A DNA stretch of 39,539 nucleotides from an uncultured Corynebacterium sp. (GCF_937999985.1 NZ_CALLDG010000205.1:1-39539); one strand, 5' to 3'; positions 15,630 through 24,161 are shown, counted from the first letter of the stretch. Program-made: numbers and translations. The notes: generated by a model from the sequence alone, not told the origin.

Positions 15630-16891
15630 CGCTGCCACCTCGCAGCCATCTTTTCTTCCTTGCCAGGCAGGACATTCGCCTTGGCGACGTCGTAGTTGTA
15701 GTGCTTCATTAGGCGACTATCCATGACCTTGAACCACAGCGGCGGAATCGAAGCCATGGCGATCATCGTCGCATAGCCAGCCGGCAGTTCCGGAGCCTTC
15801 ACATCCGAGCGCAGCGACTGGTAGCGGCGCGTCGGGTTCGCGTGGTGATCCGAGTGGCGCTGCAGCTGGTAGAGGAAAATATTGGTGGTCAGATTATCGG
15901 AGTTCCAGGAATGCTCCGGGGTACAGCGCTCGTAGCGGCCATCCGGCTGCTTCTGACGCAACAGGCCGTAGTGCTCCAGGTAATTCACGAACTCCAGCAG
16001 GGCGATGCCCAGCACGGCCTGGATGAGCATCCACGGCAGAATGTAGATGCCGAAGGCGATGAACAGCCCGCCCCAGACCAGCACGGTAACCAGCCAAGCG
16101 TTCAGCACCTCATTACTGAGGTGGAATTGGGACTTGCCCTTGCGTGCCAGGCGTTTCTTCTCGATATTCCAGGCGCGCGGGATCTGGTGGGGGATGGAGC
16201 GAACCAGGTAGGTGTAGACGTTTTCGCCCATGCGGGAGCTCACCGGGTCCTCCGGGGTGGCGACCTTAACGTGGTGGCCCTTGTTGTGCTCGATGTAGAA
16301 GTGCCCGTAGGCGGGGACGGCCAGGGTGATCTTGCCCATCCAGCGCTCGAAGCTGCCCTTCTTGTGGCCCAGTTCGTGGGCGGCTACGATGCCGATGCCG
16401 GAGCTCATGCCCATCGACCAGGCGAGGCCCAGGCGGTCGATCATCGACAGCTCCGAGCTGGTCCACAGGTAGCAGCAGGCAATGAGGCTGGCCAGCATGA
16501 TGGGGAAGTAAAGGTACGTGACCACCCGGTAGTACTTGGTTTCTTCCAGCCAGGGGACGAATTCCTCCGGTACGTTCTCGCCATCGCGGCCGAGGATGAC
16601 GTCGGCCAGTGGGATCAGGATAAACACCGCAATAGGTCCGGCCCACCAGGTGATGTGAATCAGCAGGTCGGGGCCGTTGATAGCCTTCAGCCAGGAGGCA
16701 ACGCCCCACACGATCAGCGGAATGGCCGCCGGGAAGAGGCTGAAAGTCCAGGCGTACTTCTTGGAGTCCTTCCAGCCGGGCGGGCGCTTGGCTTGGGCCG
16801 CGCCGGGGGAGGTGCTAGGGGAGGCGCTAGCGCCTCCGGCTGGGGTGCCCGCGCCCTTGGCTGTGTGCGCTGGGTTTTGCGTGGTTGTCAT
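15626..16891 (-). CDS. alkB: Alkane 1-monooxygenase, membrane di-iron hydroxylase
   Basis: 421 residues. The histidine boxes of the family are present: HELGH (172-176), EHNKGHHVK with His202, His206 and His207, NYLEHYG (303-309), and LQRHSDHH with His346, His349 and His350. Several membrane helices lie around residues 48-68, 78-100, 125-145, 155-170, 265-285 and 287-305. The enzyme adds oxygen to the end carbon of alkanes or similar chains, using rubredoxin. The first 45 residues are Ala/Ser/Pro-rich. AGGTGAG lies before the ATG at 16891. With rubA and a small membrane gene it forms a reverse-strand operon set between murB and fadD. Confidence 0.95.
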   Translation of the reverse strand: MTTTQNPAHTAKGAGTPAGGASASPSTSPGAAQAKRPPGWKDSKKYAWTFSLFPAAIPLIVWGVASWLKAINGPDLLIHITWWAGPIAVFILIPLADVILGRDGENVPEEFVPWLEETKYYRVVTYLYFPIMLASLIACCYLWTSSELSMIDRLGLAWSMGMSSGIGIVAAHELGHKKGSFERWMGKITLAVPAYGHFYIEHNKGHHVKVATPEDPVSSRMGENVYTYLVRSIPHQIPRAWNIEKKRLARKGKSQFHLSNEVLNAWLVTVLVWGGLFIAFGIYILPWMLIQAVLGIALLEFVNYLEHYGLLRQKQPDGRYERCTPEHSWNSDNLTTNIFLYQLQRHSDHHANPTRRYQSLRSDVKAPELPAGYATMIAMASIPPLWFKVMDSRLMKHYNYDVAKANVLPGKEEKMAARWQR

Positions 16892-16922
16892 CGTCGACTC
16901 ACCTGCATTTCTGTGCGTATTG

Positions 16923-16988
16923 ATGGCGTTCGGTTGGTATTCAGTTGGTGTTTAGTTGGCGTACGGGTGCCGTACGGGTGGCGCGTGG
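16923..16988 (-). repeat. Six 11-bp tandem repeats in the alkB leader
   Basis: Read on the + strand the units are ATGGCGTTCGG, TTGGTATTCAG, TTGGTGTTTAG, TTGGCGTACGG, GTGCCGTACGG and GTGGCGCGTGG, following NTGGYGTWCRG. Decayed units may flank them. They lie between the alkB start codon and its likely promoter, so they would be in the 5' untranslated RNA. Confidence 0.7.
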
Positions 16989-17013
16989 ATGACGAAGCAT
17001 TTCAATTCGCGCA

Positions 17014-17029
17014 TGTGATACAGATTACA
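17014..17029. promoter_or_regulatory. Crp/GlxR-like site upstream of alkB
   Basis: TGTGATACAGATTACA matches the corynebacterial GlxR consensus TGTGANNTANNTCACA except at two fixed positions. It lies next to the 19-bp palindrome at 17031 and about 125 bp from the alkB start. Motif match only. Confidence 0.45.
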
Positions 17030-17030
17030 G

Positions 17031-17049
17031 TATTGTTTTCGCAACAATA
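17031..17049. promoter_or_regulatory. 19-bp operator-like palindrome upstream of alkB
   Basis: TATTGTT (17031-17037) and AACAATA (17043-17049) are perfect 7-bp arms around TTCGC. This is the shape of a TetR-type operator. A TetR regulator controls alkB in other actinobacteria, but none is encoded in this window. Confidence 0.5.
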
Positions 17050-17106
17050 TAAATCTGGGTAACTCTGGACCCTAAAGGTGGTTTATTGGGGTGTCTTAGG
17101 AATGAA

Positions 17107-17228
17107 ATGTCGTTAGAACGGGAATCTGTAATTGAAAAAGCCGCCTACCAAAACTGTGCAACGTCCCGACCTGCTTCTTTGCGCAAATGGGAATAATTGC
17201 CTTTAACGCATTCCCGTTCTAGCGACAT
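17107..17228. repeat. 122-bp inverted-repeat element, copy 2
   Basis: The left end begins ATGTCGTTAGAACGGGAAT, identical to copy 1 over 19 bp. The right end on the other strand begins ATGTCGCTAGAACGGGAAT. The inner part has drifted from copy 1, but short stretches align (CCGCC, AAAA, CAACG, GACC, TTGNCTTTAACNCATTCCCG). TGTGCAA and TTGCGCA form a central hairpin. It lies between the fadD terminator and the alkB promoter. Nothing in it codes for protein. Confidence 0.8.
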
Positions 17229-17239
17229 TCGGCGCTTAG

Positions 17240-17288
17240 GGAGCTAAGAAAGCCGAAACCCGAGCCCGACGCATTCGCCGAACTCGGG
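17240..17288 (-). terminator. Terminator of fadD
   Basis: On the reverse strand CCCGAG (17288-17283) pairs with CTCGGG (17264-17259), followed by TTTCGGCTTTC. The stem is short but the U-rich tail fits. Confidence 0.5.
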
Positions 17289-17336
17289 AAGGGCTAGAAG
17301 AAAGAGTTAGAAGATTAGAAGAGGGGAAATGTTCGC

Positions 17337-19070
17337 CTACAGCATTGTCATGATCAGATCCTTAACCTCTCGCCGGCGGATTTTGCCGATCAGGTCGGCC
17401 GGCATTTCGTCGATGACGAAGTAGCGGCGCGGCACCTTGTAGCGGGTCAGGCCTTCGCGAGCCCACTCACGGATGGCCTCCTTGTCGAAGTCGGCCTCGC
17501 TCACGCCGTCCTCCAGGACAATAGCGGCGACAACCTCCTCGGAGCCGTCGTCCTGAGGCAGGCCAACCACGCCGGCCTTCTGGATCTGCTCGTGTTCCTC
17601 CAGGAACTCCTCCACCTCGGCGGGGTAAACGTTGAATCCGCCGGTAATAATCATTTCCTTGATGCGGGAGACGATCTTGATGAACCCGTCCGGCTCCATC
17701 ACGGCCATGTCACCAGTGCAGAACCAGTCTTCGTAGAATGGCTGATCCTCATCCGGGATGTTGATGTACCCGTGGAAAACCTGGCGGCCGCGGGCCAGTA
17801 GTTCACCCGGCTCGCCGTCCGGCATGGTCTTGCTGAAGTCGTTCGGGTCGGCCACGCGCATTTCCGTATCCGGGAACGGGATGCCGATGTAGCCCGCGCG
17901 GCGCTCCGGGGTGACGGGGTTCGCAACGAGGATCGGGCCGGACTCGGTCAGGCCATAGCCCTCCACGATCTTGCCGCCCGTCTTCTTCTCCCACTCCAGG
18001 GTGGTGTGCACCGGCAGCGGCGCCGCACCGGACAGAGCGTTGGCGATTCCGCGCAGGTCCAGGTTGTGCTCATCCGCGGCAGCCAGGATCTTGTCGTACA
18101 GGGTAGGTACACCCGGCATGTAGGTGGGGGTCTCGCGCTTCAGCTGATCCACAATCAGCGGAATCTCCGGCTTCGGCAGTAGTAGCAGCTTGCCGCCGGT
18201 GGATACGGCCAGTGCGGCGGTCAGCGTCAGGCCGTAGATGTGGAACAAGGGGAGGGCGGCGAGAAACTTCTCCTGACCACGCTCGCCGATGCCGCTGATC
18301 CAGGACTGTCCCTGGACAACGTTGGACATGACGTTGCCGTGCGTCAGCTGCGCGCCCTTGGGCTTACCGGTCGTACCGGAAGTGAAGAGGATGAACGCAG
18401 GGGAGTCCTGTGTCGTCTCCGGGCAGTTTTCGATGTCGGATCCATCGCCGCCGAACTTGGCACTCAGTAGCTGAGAAAACGGGATGGTGCCCGGCGCCTC
18501 GCCGTGCAGCTGGTCGCGCTTTTCCTTGATGGACTTGATCGGCAGCTTCAGAGCCAGGCGCTTCACCAGAGGCATCGCGTCGATCATGTTCACACTGACG
18601 ACCTTCTCCAGCGGAGTGGTGCGCGAAAGCTCCTGGAACATGGGGGCGATCTTGTCCCAAACCACTGCAACCTTCGCTGCGTGGTCCTTGCAGGGGCCCT
18701 CCAGCTCGCGGGCGGTGTACAGCGGGTTGTGTTCTGCCACAACGGCGCCCAGCTTGTGAACAGCGAAGATCGTAATCAGGTGCTGCGGGCAGTTCGGCAG
18801 TGTTACGGCCACGCGGTCGCCCGGGCGCACGCCCAGCTCACGAAGGCCAGCGGCCACGCTCTTGACCTGCTTGAGGAAATCTCCGTAGGTCGTCGTCTGG
18901 CCAAAGAAGTCCAGGATGTCGGCGCTCGAGTGTTCGGCGACAGTACGGTCGAGAAGCTTAGCCATGGTGTCGTCTTGGTACTCCAGGCTGTGCGGAGTCC
19001 ACTCCGCGTAGTACTTCAGGTAAGGCTTGTCCTTCCAGGCCGTTCCCTCTGGGCGCTCGGTGTCAGTCAT
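17337..19070 (-). CDS. fadD: Long-chain fatty-acid-CoA ligase
   Basis: 577 residues of the adenylate-forming family. The P-loop is FTSGTTGKPKGAQLTH, the A5 motif is GYGLTESGP, the A8 hinge is IKEMIITGGFNVYPAEVEE, and the A10 Lys is in GKIRRREVKDL. The enzyme makes acyl-CoA from fatty acid, ATP and CoA at the membrane or in the cytosol. AGGGA precedes the ATG at 19070. It is divergent from mshA. Beside alkB it could activate fatty acids made from alkanes; in a lipid-requiring Corynebacterium it would also take up host fatty acids. Chain-length preference cannot be read from the sequence. Confidence 0.92.
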   Translation of the reverse strand: MTDTERPEGTAWKDKPYLKYYAEWTPHSLEYQDDTMAKLLDRTVAEHSSADILDFFGQTTTYGDFLKQVKSVAAGLRELGVRPGDRVAVTLPNCPQHLITIFAVHKLGAVVAEHNPLYTARELEGPCKDHAAKVAVVWDKIAPMFQELSRTTPLEKVVSVNMIDAMPLVKRLALKLPIKSIKEKRDQLHGEAPGTIPFSQLLSAKFGGDGSDIENCPETTQDSPAFILFTSGTTGKPKGAQLTHGNVMSNVVQGQSWISGIGERGQEKFLAALPLFHIYGLTLTAALAVSTGGKLLLLPKPEIPLIVDQLKRETPTYMPGVPTLYDKILAAADEHNLDLRGIANALSGAAPLPVHTTLEWEKKTGGKIVEGYGLTESGPILVANPVTPERRAGYIGIPFPDTEMRVADPNDFSKTMPDGEPGELLARGRQVFHGYINIPDEDQPFYEDWFCTGDMAVMEPDGFIKIVSRIKEMIITGGFNVYPAEVEEFLEEHEQIQKAGVVGLPQDDGSEEVVAAIVLEDGVSEADFDKEAIREWAREGLTRYKVPRRYFVIDEMPADLIGKIRRREVKDLIMTML

Positions 19071-19228
19071 GTAGATCCCTTAGGTCTAAAGAAACAGTCT
19101 TCAAAACGTGATGCACGTTACTTTGGCACCCTATCTAACTTTCTCATTTTCTTTGGTGGAATTAAGCAAATTTTCTGCGGACGCCACCTACCCCCAGCCT
19201 CGCTCTAACCTGGCTAAGCTTGGGCGGT

Positions 19229-20488
19229 ATGCGCGTCGCTATGATCTCCATGCACACCTCACCCCTCGAGCAACCCGGCACGGGGGATGCCGGCGGGATG
19301 AACGTGTACATCAAAAACATTGCTGAGCAGCTGGAACGTAGGGGCGTCACCGTCGACGTATTTACCCGCGCGACTCGGCCGCTGCAGGGCGAGGTAGTCA
19401 ACGTCCGCCCGGGATTAAGGGTGATCAACTGCGTGGCTGGACCGTACGAGGGGCTGTCGAAGGAGGAGCTGCCCACCCAGCTGGCGGCGTTCACAGGCTC
19501 GATCCTGGCTTTTTGCCGCGAGGAGGGGGTGAGCTACGACCTGATTCACTCGCACTATTGGCTCTCCGGACAGGTTGGGTGGCTGTTGCGCGACCTCTGG
19601 CAGGTTCCCTGGGTGCACACGGCGCACACGCTAGCGGCGGTGAAGAACAATTCCCTGGCCGACGGTGATTCGCGCGAGCCGGAATCGCGCCGCATCTGCG
19701 AACAGCAGATCGTGGACAATGCGGATCTGCTGATCGTAAACACGAACCAGGAGGTGCAGGATCTTATTGAGGGTTATGACGCCACCACGTGCGCGATCAA
19801 GGTCGTCCCACCGGGGGCAAACGTGGATCGCTTCACGCCTGGATCGGATCGTGCGACCGAGCGCTCCCGCCGCGAACTGGGCATTCCCTTCCGTACGAAG
19901 GTCATTGGTTTCGTCGGCCGGTTACAGCGGTTGAAGGGGCCGCAGGTACTGCTGCGAGCAGTCGCGGAGTTGCTGAACAGGCACCCCCAACAGCAGCTGG
20001 CTGTGGTGATCTGCGGTGGATCTTCCGGGGCTGGCGGCAACGAGCTGGAGCGACTACAGCTGCTGGCCGAGGAGCTGGGGATTAGCCGCTGCGTGCGCTT
20101 TTTGGCTCCGCGCCCGCCCGAGGAGCTGGTGGGCGTGTACCGGGCGGCGGACATTGTGGCCGTGCCCAGCTACAACGAGTCCTTTGGGTTAGTGGCGCTC
20201 GAGGCGCAGGCGTGCGGCACGCCTGTCGTGGCTACGCGCACCGGTGGCCTGCCGATTGCGGTGGAGGATGAGAAGTCCGGCCTGCTGGTGGACGGCCACG
20301 ATGCGGGCGACTGGGCCGATGCGCTAGGCAAGCTGGTGTCGGATGACGATCTGCGCATTGCAATGGGGGAGTATGCCCCCAGCCACGCCGCAAAGTTCTC
20401 CTGGCGGGCATCCGCGGAAGCTCTGTACAAGCTGTACGAAGAACTGCCGCCCGCCGGCCACCGTGGGGAGCGCCAGCCTGCCGGGTAG
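19229..20488 (+). CDS. mshA: D-inositol 3-phosphate glycosyltransferase (mycothiol synthesis)
   Basis: 419 residues from the ATG at 19229 (MRVAMISMHTSPL); a TTG three codons earlier is less likely. GT4 fold. N-terminal motifs are GTGDAGGMNVYI and HSHYWLSGQVG. The C-terminal nucleotide-sugar half has PPGANVDRFTPG, GRLQRLKGPQ and the EX7E region in YNESFGLVALEAQACGTPVVA. It moves GlcNAc from UDP-GlcNAc to inositol 3-phosphate, the first step of mycothiol synthesis. TAAGCT at 19215-19220 would start the RNA about two bases before the ATG. Order with YbjN and gpmA matches mycobacteria. Confidence 0.95.
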   Translation: MRVAMISMHTSPLEQPGTGDAGGMNVYIKNIAEQLERRGVTVDVFTRATRPLQGEVVNVRPGLRVINCVAGPYEGLSKEELPTQLAAFTGSILAFCREEGVSYDLIHSHYWLSGQVGWLLRDLWQVPWVHTAHTLAAVKNNSLADGDSREPESRRICEQQIVDNADLLIVNTNQEVQDLIEGYDATTCAIKVVPPGANVDRFTPGSDRATERSRRELGIPFRTKVIGFVGRLQRLKGPQVLLRAVAELLNRHPQQQLAVVICGGSSGAGGNELERLQLLAEELGISRCVRFLAPRPPEELVGVYRAADIVAVPSYNESFGLVALEAQACGTPVVATRTGGLPIAVEDEKSGLLVDGHDAGDWADALGKLVSDDDLRIAMGEYAPSHAAKFSWRASAEALYKLYEELPPAGHRGERQPAG

Positions 20489-20533
20489 AACCGGGGAAAA
20501 TCCAAGGTGACTGCGCCGGGGCAGGCGGAAATG

Positions 20534-20547
20534 TAGTTTGGGGCTTA
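20534..20547 (+). promoter_or_regulatory. -10 box of a leaderless YbjN-gene transcript
   Basis: TAGTTT at 20534-20539 places the RNA start at 20546, one base before the ATG. There is no ribosome site. Confidence 0.45.
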
Positions 20548-21203
20548 TGGATCGCACACGGATTTGTGAGCTTCTGGACGAAGCGGAAGTCGAGTACACC
20601 CTCCCCGAGGGGCCGGCCGGGCACGACGGCAACGTCGTGGTCGTGCTGCCGGGCGAGAAGCGCCTGAAGACAAACTGCATCTTCATTCCGCAGGACGGCA
20701 TGTTCCGCGTGGAGGCTTTTGTTTGCCGCGCGGTGGAGGAAGGCCAGGAGGAGGTCTACAAGCTGCTGCTGCACGCCAACCGCCGCAACTTTGGAGTGCA
20801 CTACACGCTGGACCGGAACAACGACATCTACCTGGTGGGCCAGTTCTCGGATAACACCAGCAGCGAGGACATTCAGCGGATCCTGGGGCAGGTCCTGGAG
20901 CGGGCGGATGCGGACTTCAACCGCATCCTGGAGCGTGGCTTTGCCTCCTCTATTCGCCACGAGTGGGCATGGCGCCTGTCACGTGGTGAACCGACTATGA
21001 ACCTCGCGGCCTTCGCACACCTCAAGCCCTCCGAACAGGAGGTTCAGTTGTTGGCGCCGCCACCGGGATCCAAGTTGGCGTCCGAAGCAAAGAGCCCGAG
21101 CACTCCCGACCTAGACGGCACTAGCGACGGTACGGAGCGCGGTGGTGCTGACGGCGGTGAGCAAGGCGAAGCGCAGGAAACAGAAGCAGGCTCGGAAGAA
21201 TAG
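20547..21203 (+). CDS. YbjN-domain protein
   Basis: 218 residues from the ATG at 20547. The frame is open three codons further to a TTG. The YbjN domain covers about residues 5-155, with conserved stretches such as FVCRAVEEGQEEVYKLLLHANR and the final helical part SSIRHEWAWRLSRG. The fold resembles type III secretion chaperones. The last 50 residues are acidic and of low complexity (DGTERGGADGGEQGEAQETEAGSEE). The mycobacterial gene at this place, Rv0487, is also uncharacterised. Function unknown. Confidence 0.8.
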   Translation: MDRTRICELLDEAEVEYTLPEGPAGHDGNVVVVLPGEKRLKTNCIFIPQDGMFRVEAFVCRAVEEGQEEVYKLLLHANRRNFGVHYTLDRNNDIYLVGQFSDNTSSEDIQRILGQVLERADADFNRILERGFASSIRHEWAWRLSRGEPTMNLAAFAHLKPSEQEVQLLAPPPGSKLASEAKSPSTPDLDGTSDGTERGGADGGEQGEAQETEAGSEE

Positions 21204-21251
21204 GCAGAATAGGCGGTGCCGCCGAATCCAGGGGCACGCGGGCGCACATCA

Positions 21252-21268
21252 TGGCAGAATTGGGAGTA
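21252..21268 (+). promoter_or_regulatory. Extended -10 of a leaderless gpmA transcript
   Basis: TGG then CAGAAT (21255-21260) would start RNA at 21267, one base before the gpmA ATG. The GGGAG at 21262-21266 is too close to the ATG to act as a normal ribosome site. Confidence 0.5.
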
Positions 21269-22032
21269 TGAGCGAGCAAAACAACACCCACGGAAATCTG
21301 ATTCTGCTGCGTCACGGCCAGAGTGAATGGAACGCGTCCAACCAGTTCACCGGTTGGGTAGACGTGCGACTGACCGACAAGGGCCGCGCGGAGGCGGTGC
21401 GTGGCGGCGAGATGATCAAGGAAGCTGGCCTGGAGCCGACCATCCTGTACACCTCCCTGCTGCGCCGCGCCATCACCACCGCCAACATCGCCCTCGATGC
21501 GGCGGATCGCCACTGGATCCCCGTCGTGCGCGACTGGCGCCTGAACGAGCGCCACTACGGCGCGCTGCAGGGCCTCAACAAGGCAGAGACCAAGGACAAG
21601 TACGGCGAAGAGCAGTTCATGGCTTGGCGCCGTTCCTACGACACCCCGCCGCCGGCCATCGACGCTAACAACGAGTATGCGCAGACCAACGACCCGCGCT
21701 ACGCCGACCTGCCTGAGATTCCAGCTACCGAGTGCCTGCTGGACGTCGTCAAGCGCTTCATCCCGTACTACGAGGAAGAGATCGAGCCGCGCGTGAAGAA
21801 CGGCGAGACCGTCCTGGTTGCCGCACACGGCAACTCCCTGCGTGCGCTGGTTAAGCACCTGGACCAGATCTCCGACGAGGACATTGCGGGCCTGAACATC
21901 CCGACCGGCATCCCGCTGGTCTACCGCATCGACGCGGATGGCAAGGTTCTGAACCCGGGTGGCGACTACCTGGATCCGGAGGCAGCTGCCGCTGGCGCCG
22001 CAGCCGTCGCCGCACAGGGCCAGGCTAAGTAA
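21268..22032 (+). CDS. gpmA: 2,3-bisphosphoglycerate-dependent phosphoglycerate mutase
   Basis: 254 residues. The frame is open 126 bp further upstream, but that part overlaps the previous gene and is full of Lys/Arg. MSEQNNTHGNLILLRHGQSEWN is the normal start. The phosphorylated His is in LLRHGQSEWN, and the second catalytic His is in VAAHGNSLRALVKHL. YTSLLRRAITTANIAL and RLNERHYGALQGLNK are the other family motifs. It interconverts 3- and 2-phosphoglycerate in glycolysis and gluconeogenesis. An Ala-rich tail (AAAAGAAAVAAQGQAK) is extra. Confidence 0.96.
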   Translation: MSEQNNTHGNLILLRHGQSEWNASNQFTGWVDVRLTDKGRAEAVRGGEMIKEAGLEPTILYTSLLRRAITTANIALDAADRHWIPVVRDWRLNERHYGALQGLNKAETKDKYGEEQFMAWRRSYDTPPPAIDANNEYAQTNDPRYADLPEIPATECLLDVVKRFIPYYEEEIEPRVKNGETVLVAAHGNSLRALVKHLDQISDEDIAGLNIPTGIPLVYRIDADGKVLNPGGDYLDPEAAAAGAAAVAAQGQAK

Positions 22033-22053
22033 GAGCCGGGCTAAGTTATAGCC

Positions 22054-23319
22054 TTGGGATTTCTAACCTCAGGGGTTGCCCTTGGGCTGCTCTTTGGGCT
22101 GATCGTCGGTGTGTGCCTGGGCGCACTCGGCATGTGGGGATACCGCAAGCGAGTGAAGGCTCAGCGCAACACCCACACCCAAAGGGAGCTCGAGGGCAAT
22201 CGTGTTTCCACGGTGGCGCAGGTTCTGCACTTCGCCATCCAGTCCTCGCCCGATGCGGTGGCGGTGGTGGATCGCAAGCGCAACGTTGTGCTTTCCAACC
22301 CGCGTGCCCACGAGCTGGGCCTGGTGCACGAGCGGAACCTGAACGCCGAAGCGTGGAAGATGGTGGAGCGGGTATTCGCCGACCAGGAGCCCCGCGAGCT
22401 GAACTTCCTGCCCCCACCGCGCCGCAGCAACCGACCCGTCATTGCGGTGGCCGGGCAGGTTCAGCTGCTTTCCCTTGTAGATGACCGCTTCGCGGTGGTG
22501 TACGCCACCGACGATTCCGAATCCGTGCGCATGGAATCCGCCCGCCGCGACTTCGTGGCCAACGTCTCCCACGAGCTCAAGACTCCGGTGGGGGCGATCT
22601 CGCTGCTGGTGGAGACCCTCATGTCGGTGCGTGACGACGAAGATGCCGTGGAGTATTTCGGCTCGAAGCTGATCGTCGAAGTGCGCCGCATGAACCAGAT
22701 GATCACCGAGCTGATCAGCCTATCGAAACTGCAGGGTGCGGAATCGCTGCCGGACCTGGAGGTCTTGAGCATTGACAAAATCATCGAGGACGCGATTGAT
22801 CGCTGCCGTTTGGCAGCCGAGGCGCGCAATATCGACCTGGTTAAGGACGGGCGTTCCGGGGCGATGGTGAAGGGCGACAAGGGACTGTTGGTTACCAGCG
22901 TCTCCAACCTTCTGACCAACGCCATCAACTATTCGCCGGAGGGCTCGCCCGTTTCTATTTCCCGCGAAGCACACGGCGATACCGTGACCATCCGTGTGAC
23001 GGACCGGGGCATCGGCATTTCCCAGGACGACCAGAAGCGGGTGTTCGAGAGGTTCTTCCGCGTGGATAAGGCGCGCTCGCGCGACACGGGCGGCACGGGG
23101 CTGGGGTTGGCCATCGTGAAGCACGTGATGGCTAACCACGGCGGCAGCGTTTCCCTGTGGTCCCGGCTGGGGACAGGCTCGACGTTCACCTTGGAGCTCC
23201 CGCGCTTCCAAGAGGGCAAGGCCAAGGAGCTGCCGAGTGGCGAGATTCCGGTTATTCCGGACGCGCGGCGCCTGGACGATGCGAAGAACACAGATCCAGA
23301 AACAGTGGGCGAAGAATGA
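22054..23319 (+). CDS. senX3: Sensor histidine kinase SenX3
   Basis: 421 residues. One N-terminal membrane helix (about 8-30) is followed by a PAS-like domain (about 55-155). The HisKA domain has FVANVSHELKTP with the phosphorylated His173. The ATPase domain shows LLTNAINYSPEG, DRGIGISQDDQKRVFERFFR and GGTGLGLAIVKHV. Together with RegX3 it forms the phosphate-responsive two-component system of mycobacteria; the C. glutamicum counterpart is PhoS-PhoR. The TTG at 22054 is the only start that includes the full membrane helix. TAAGTT at 22042-22047 would start the RNA exactly there, so a leaderless TTG start is possible but unusual. Confidence 0.93.
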   Translation: MGFLTSGVALGLLFGLIVGVCLGALGMWGYRKRVKAQRNTHTQRELEGNRVSTVAQVLHFAIQSSPDAVAVVDRKRNVVLSNPRAHELGLVHERNLNAEAWKMVERVFADQEPRELNFLPPPRRSNRPVIAVAGQVQLLSLVDDRFAVVYATDDSESVRMESARRDFVANVSHELKTPVGAISLLVETLMSVRDDEDAVEYFGSKLIVEVRRMNQMITELISLSKLQGAESLPDLEVLSIDKIIEDAIDRCRLAAEARNIDLVKDGRSGAMVKGDKGLLVTSVSNLLTNAINYSPEGSPVSISREAHGDTVTIRVTDRGIGISQDDQKRVFERFFRVDKARSRDTGGTGLGLAIVKHVMANHGGSVSLWSRLGTGSTFTLELPRFQEGKAKELPSGEIPVIPDARRLDDAKNTDPETVGEE

Positions 23320-23462
23320 CCTCCGGGTTATCTTTTGGTGATCTCACAGTGAACTGAGTGTCTTGAGGGTTGCTACTCCCTAAAGCCTGTGGGCACGTTA
23401 CGATAGTTACGGATACTTTCTATAGCTGTAAAAATGTTCTGTTGAAAGGTAATTGAGCGGCT

Positions 23463-24155
23463 GTGACGAGCGTGTTGATTGTCGAAGACGAGGAGTCTTT
23501 GGCGGAACCTCTTGCGTTTCTTCTGAAAAAGGAAGGTTTCGAGGTCTTCATGGCCCCGGACGGTCCCACCGCGCTGGATACCTTCGCTGCGGAAGACATC
23601 GACATCATTCTGTTGGATCTGATGCTGCCCGGCATGTCCGGCACCGAGGTGTGCCGCCAGCTGCGCCAGACCTCCAGCGTGCCGGTGATTATGGTGACGG
23701 CTCGCGACAGTGAGATCGATAAGGTCGTGGGCCTCGAGCTCGGCGCCGACGATTACGTGACCAAGCCCTACTTCGCCCGCGAGCTGATCGCCCGCATCCG
23801 CGCTGTTCTGCGTCGTGGTGGCGAGGTCGAGGTCGAGGCTCCCGCCGACGACGGCCTGGTGCTGCAGGAGGACCGCGTGATGATGGACGTGGAGCGCCAC
23901 ATCGTCACCGTCGACGGGCAGAAGGTCCCTATGCCGCTCAAGGAATTCGATCTGCTCGAGTACCTCATGCGTAACAGCGGTCGTGTACTGACCCGCGGCC
24001 AGTTGATCGACCGCGTATGGGGCGCCGATTACGTCGGCGATACCAAGACCCTGGACGTGCACATCAAGCGACTGCGCTCCAAGATCGAGCGCAACCCCTC
24101 TCGCCCGGAGATTCTGGTGACCGTCCGCGGCCTGGGCTACAAGTTCGAGGCCTAA
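23463..24155 (+). CDS. regX3: Response regulator RegX3, OmpR/PhoB family
   Basis: 230 residues from a GTG at 23463. The receiver domain has the acidic pair in VEDEE, the phosphorylated Asp52 in LLDLMLPG, and Lys101 in YVTKPYF. The C-terminal winged helix (about 130-228) includes LKEFDLLEYLMRNSGRVLTRGQL and the recognition helix TLDVHIKRLRSKIE. It is the partner of SenX3. The 143-bp gap after senX3 is large for an operon and holds a possible own promoter near 23405-23435. GAAAGG at 23444-23449 is 13 nt from the start, which is rather far. Confidence 0.95.
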   Translation: MTSVLIVEDEESLAEPLAFLLKKEGFEVFMAPDGPTALDTFAAEDIDIILLDLMLPGMSGTEVCRQLRQTSSVPVIMVTARDSEIDKVVGLELGADDYVTKPYFARELIARIRAVLRRGGEVEVEAPADDGLVLQEDRVMMDVERHIVTVDGQKVPMPLKEFDLLEYLMRNSGRVLTRGQLIDRVWGADYVGDTKTLDVHIKRLRSKIERNPSRPEILVTVRGLGYKFEA

Positions 24156-24161
24156 CCCCGC

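Noticed and set aside
23320..23462. Mycobacterial-type repeat (MIRU) between senX3 and regX3
   Set aside because: The gap is similar in size, but I see no tandem repeat units or overlapping small frames in it.
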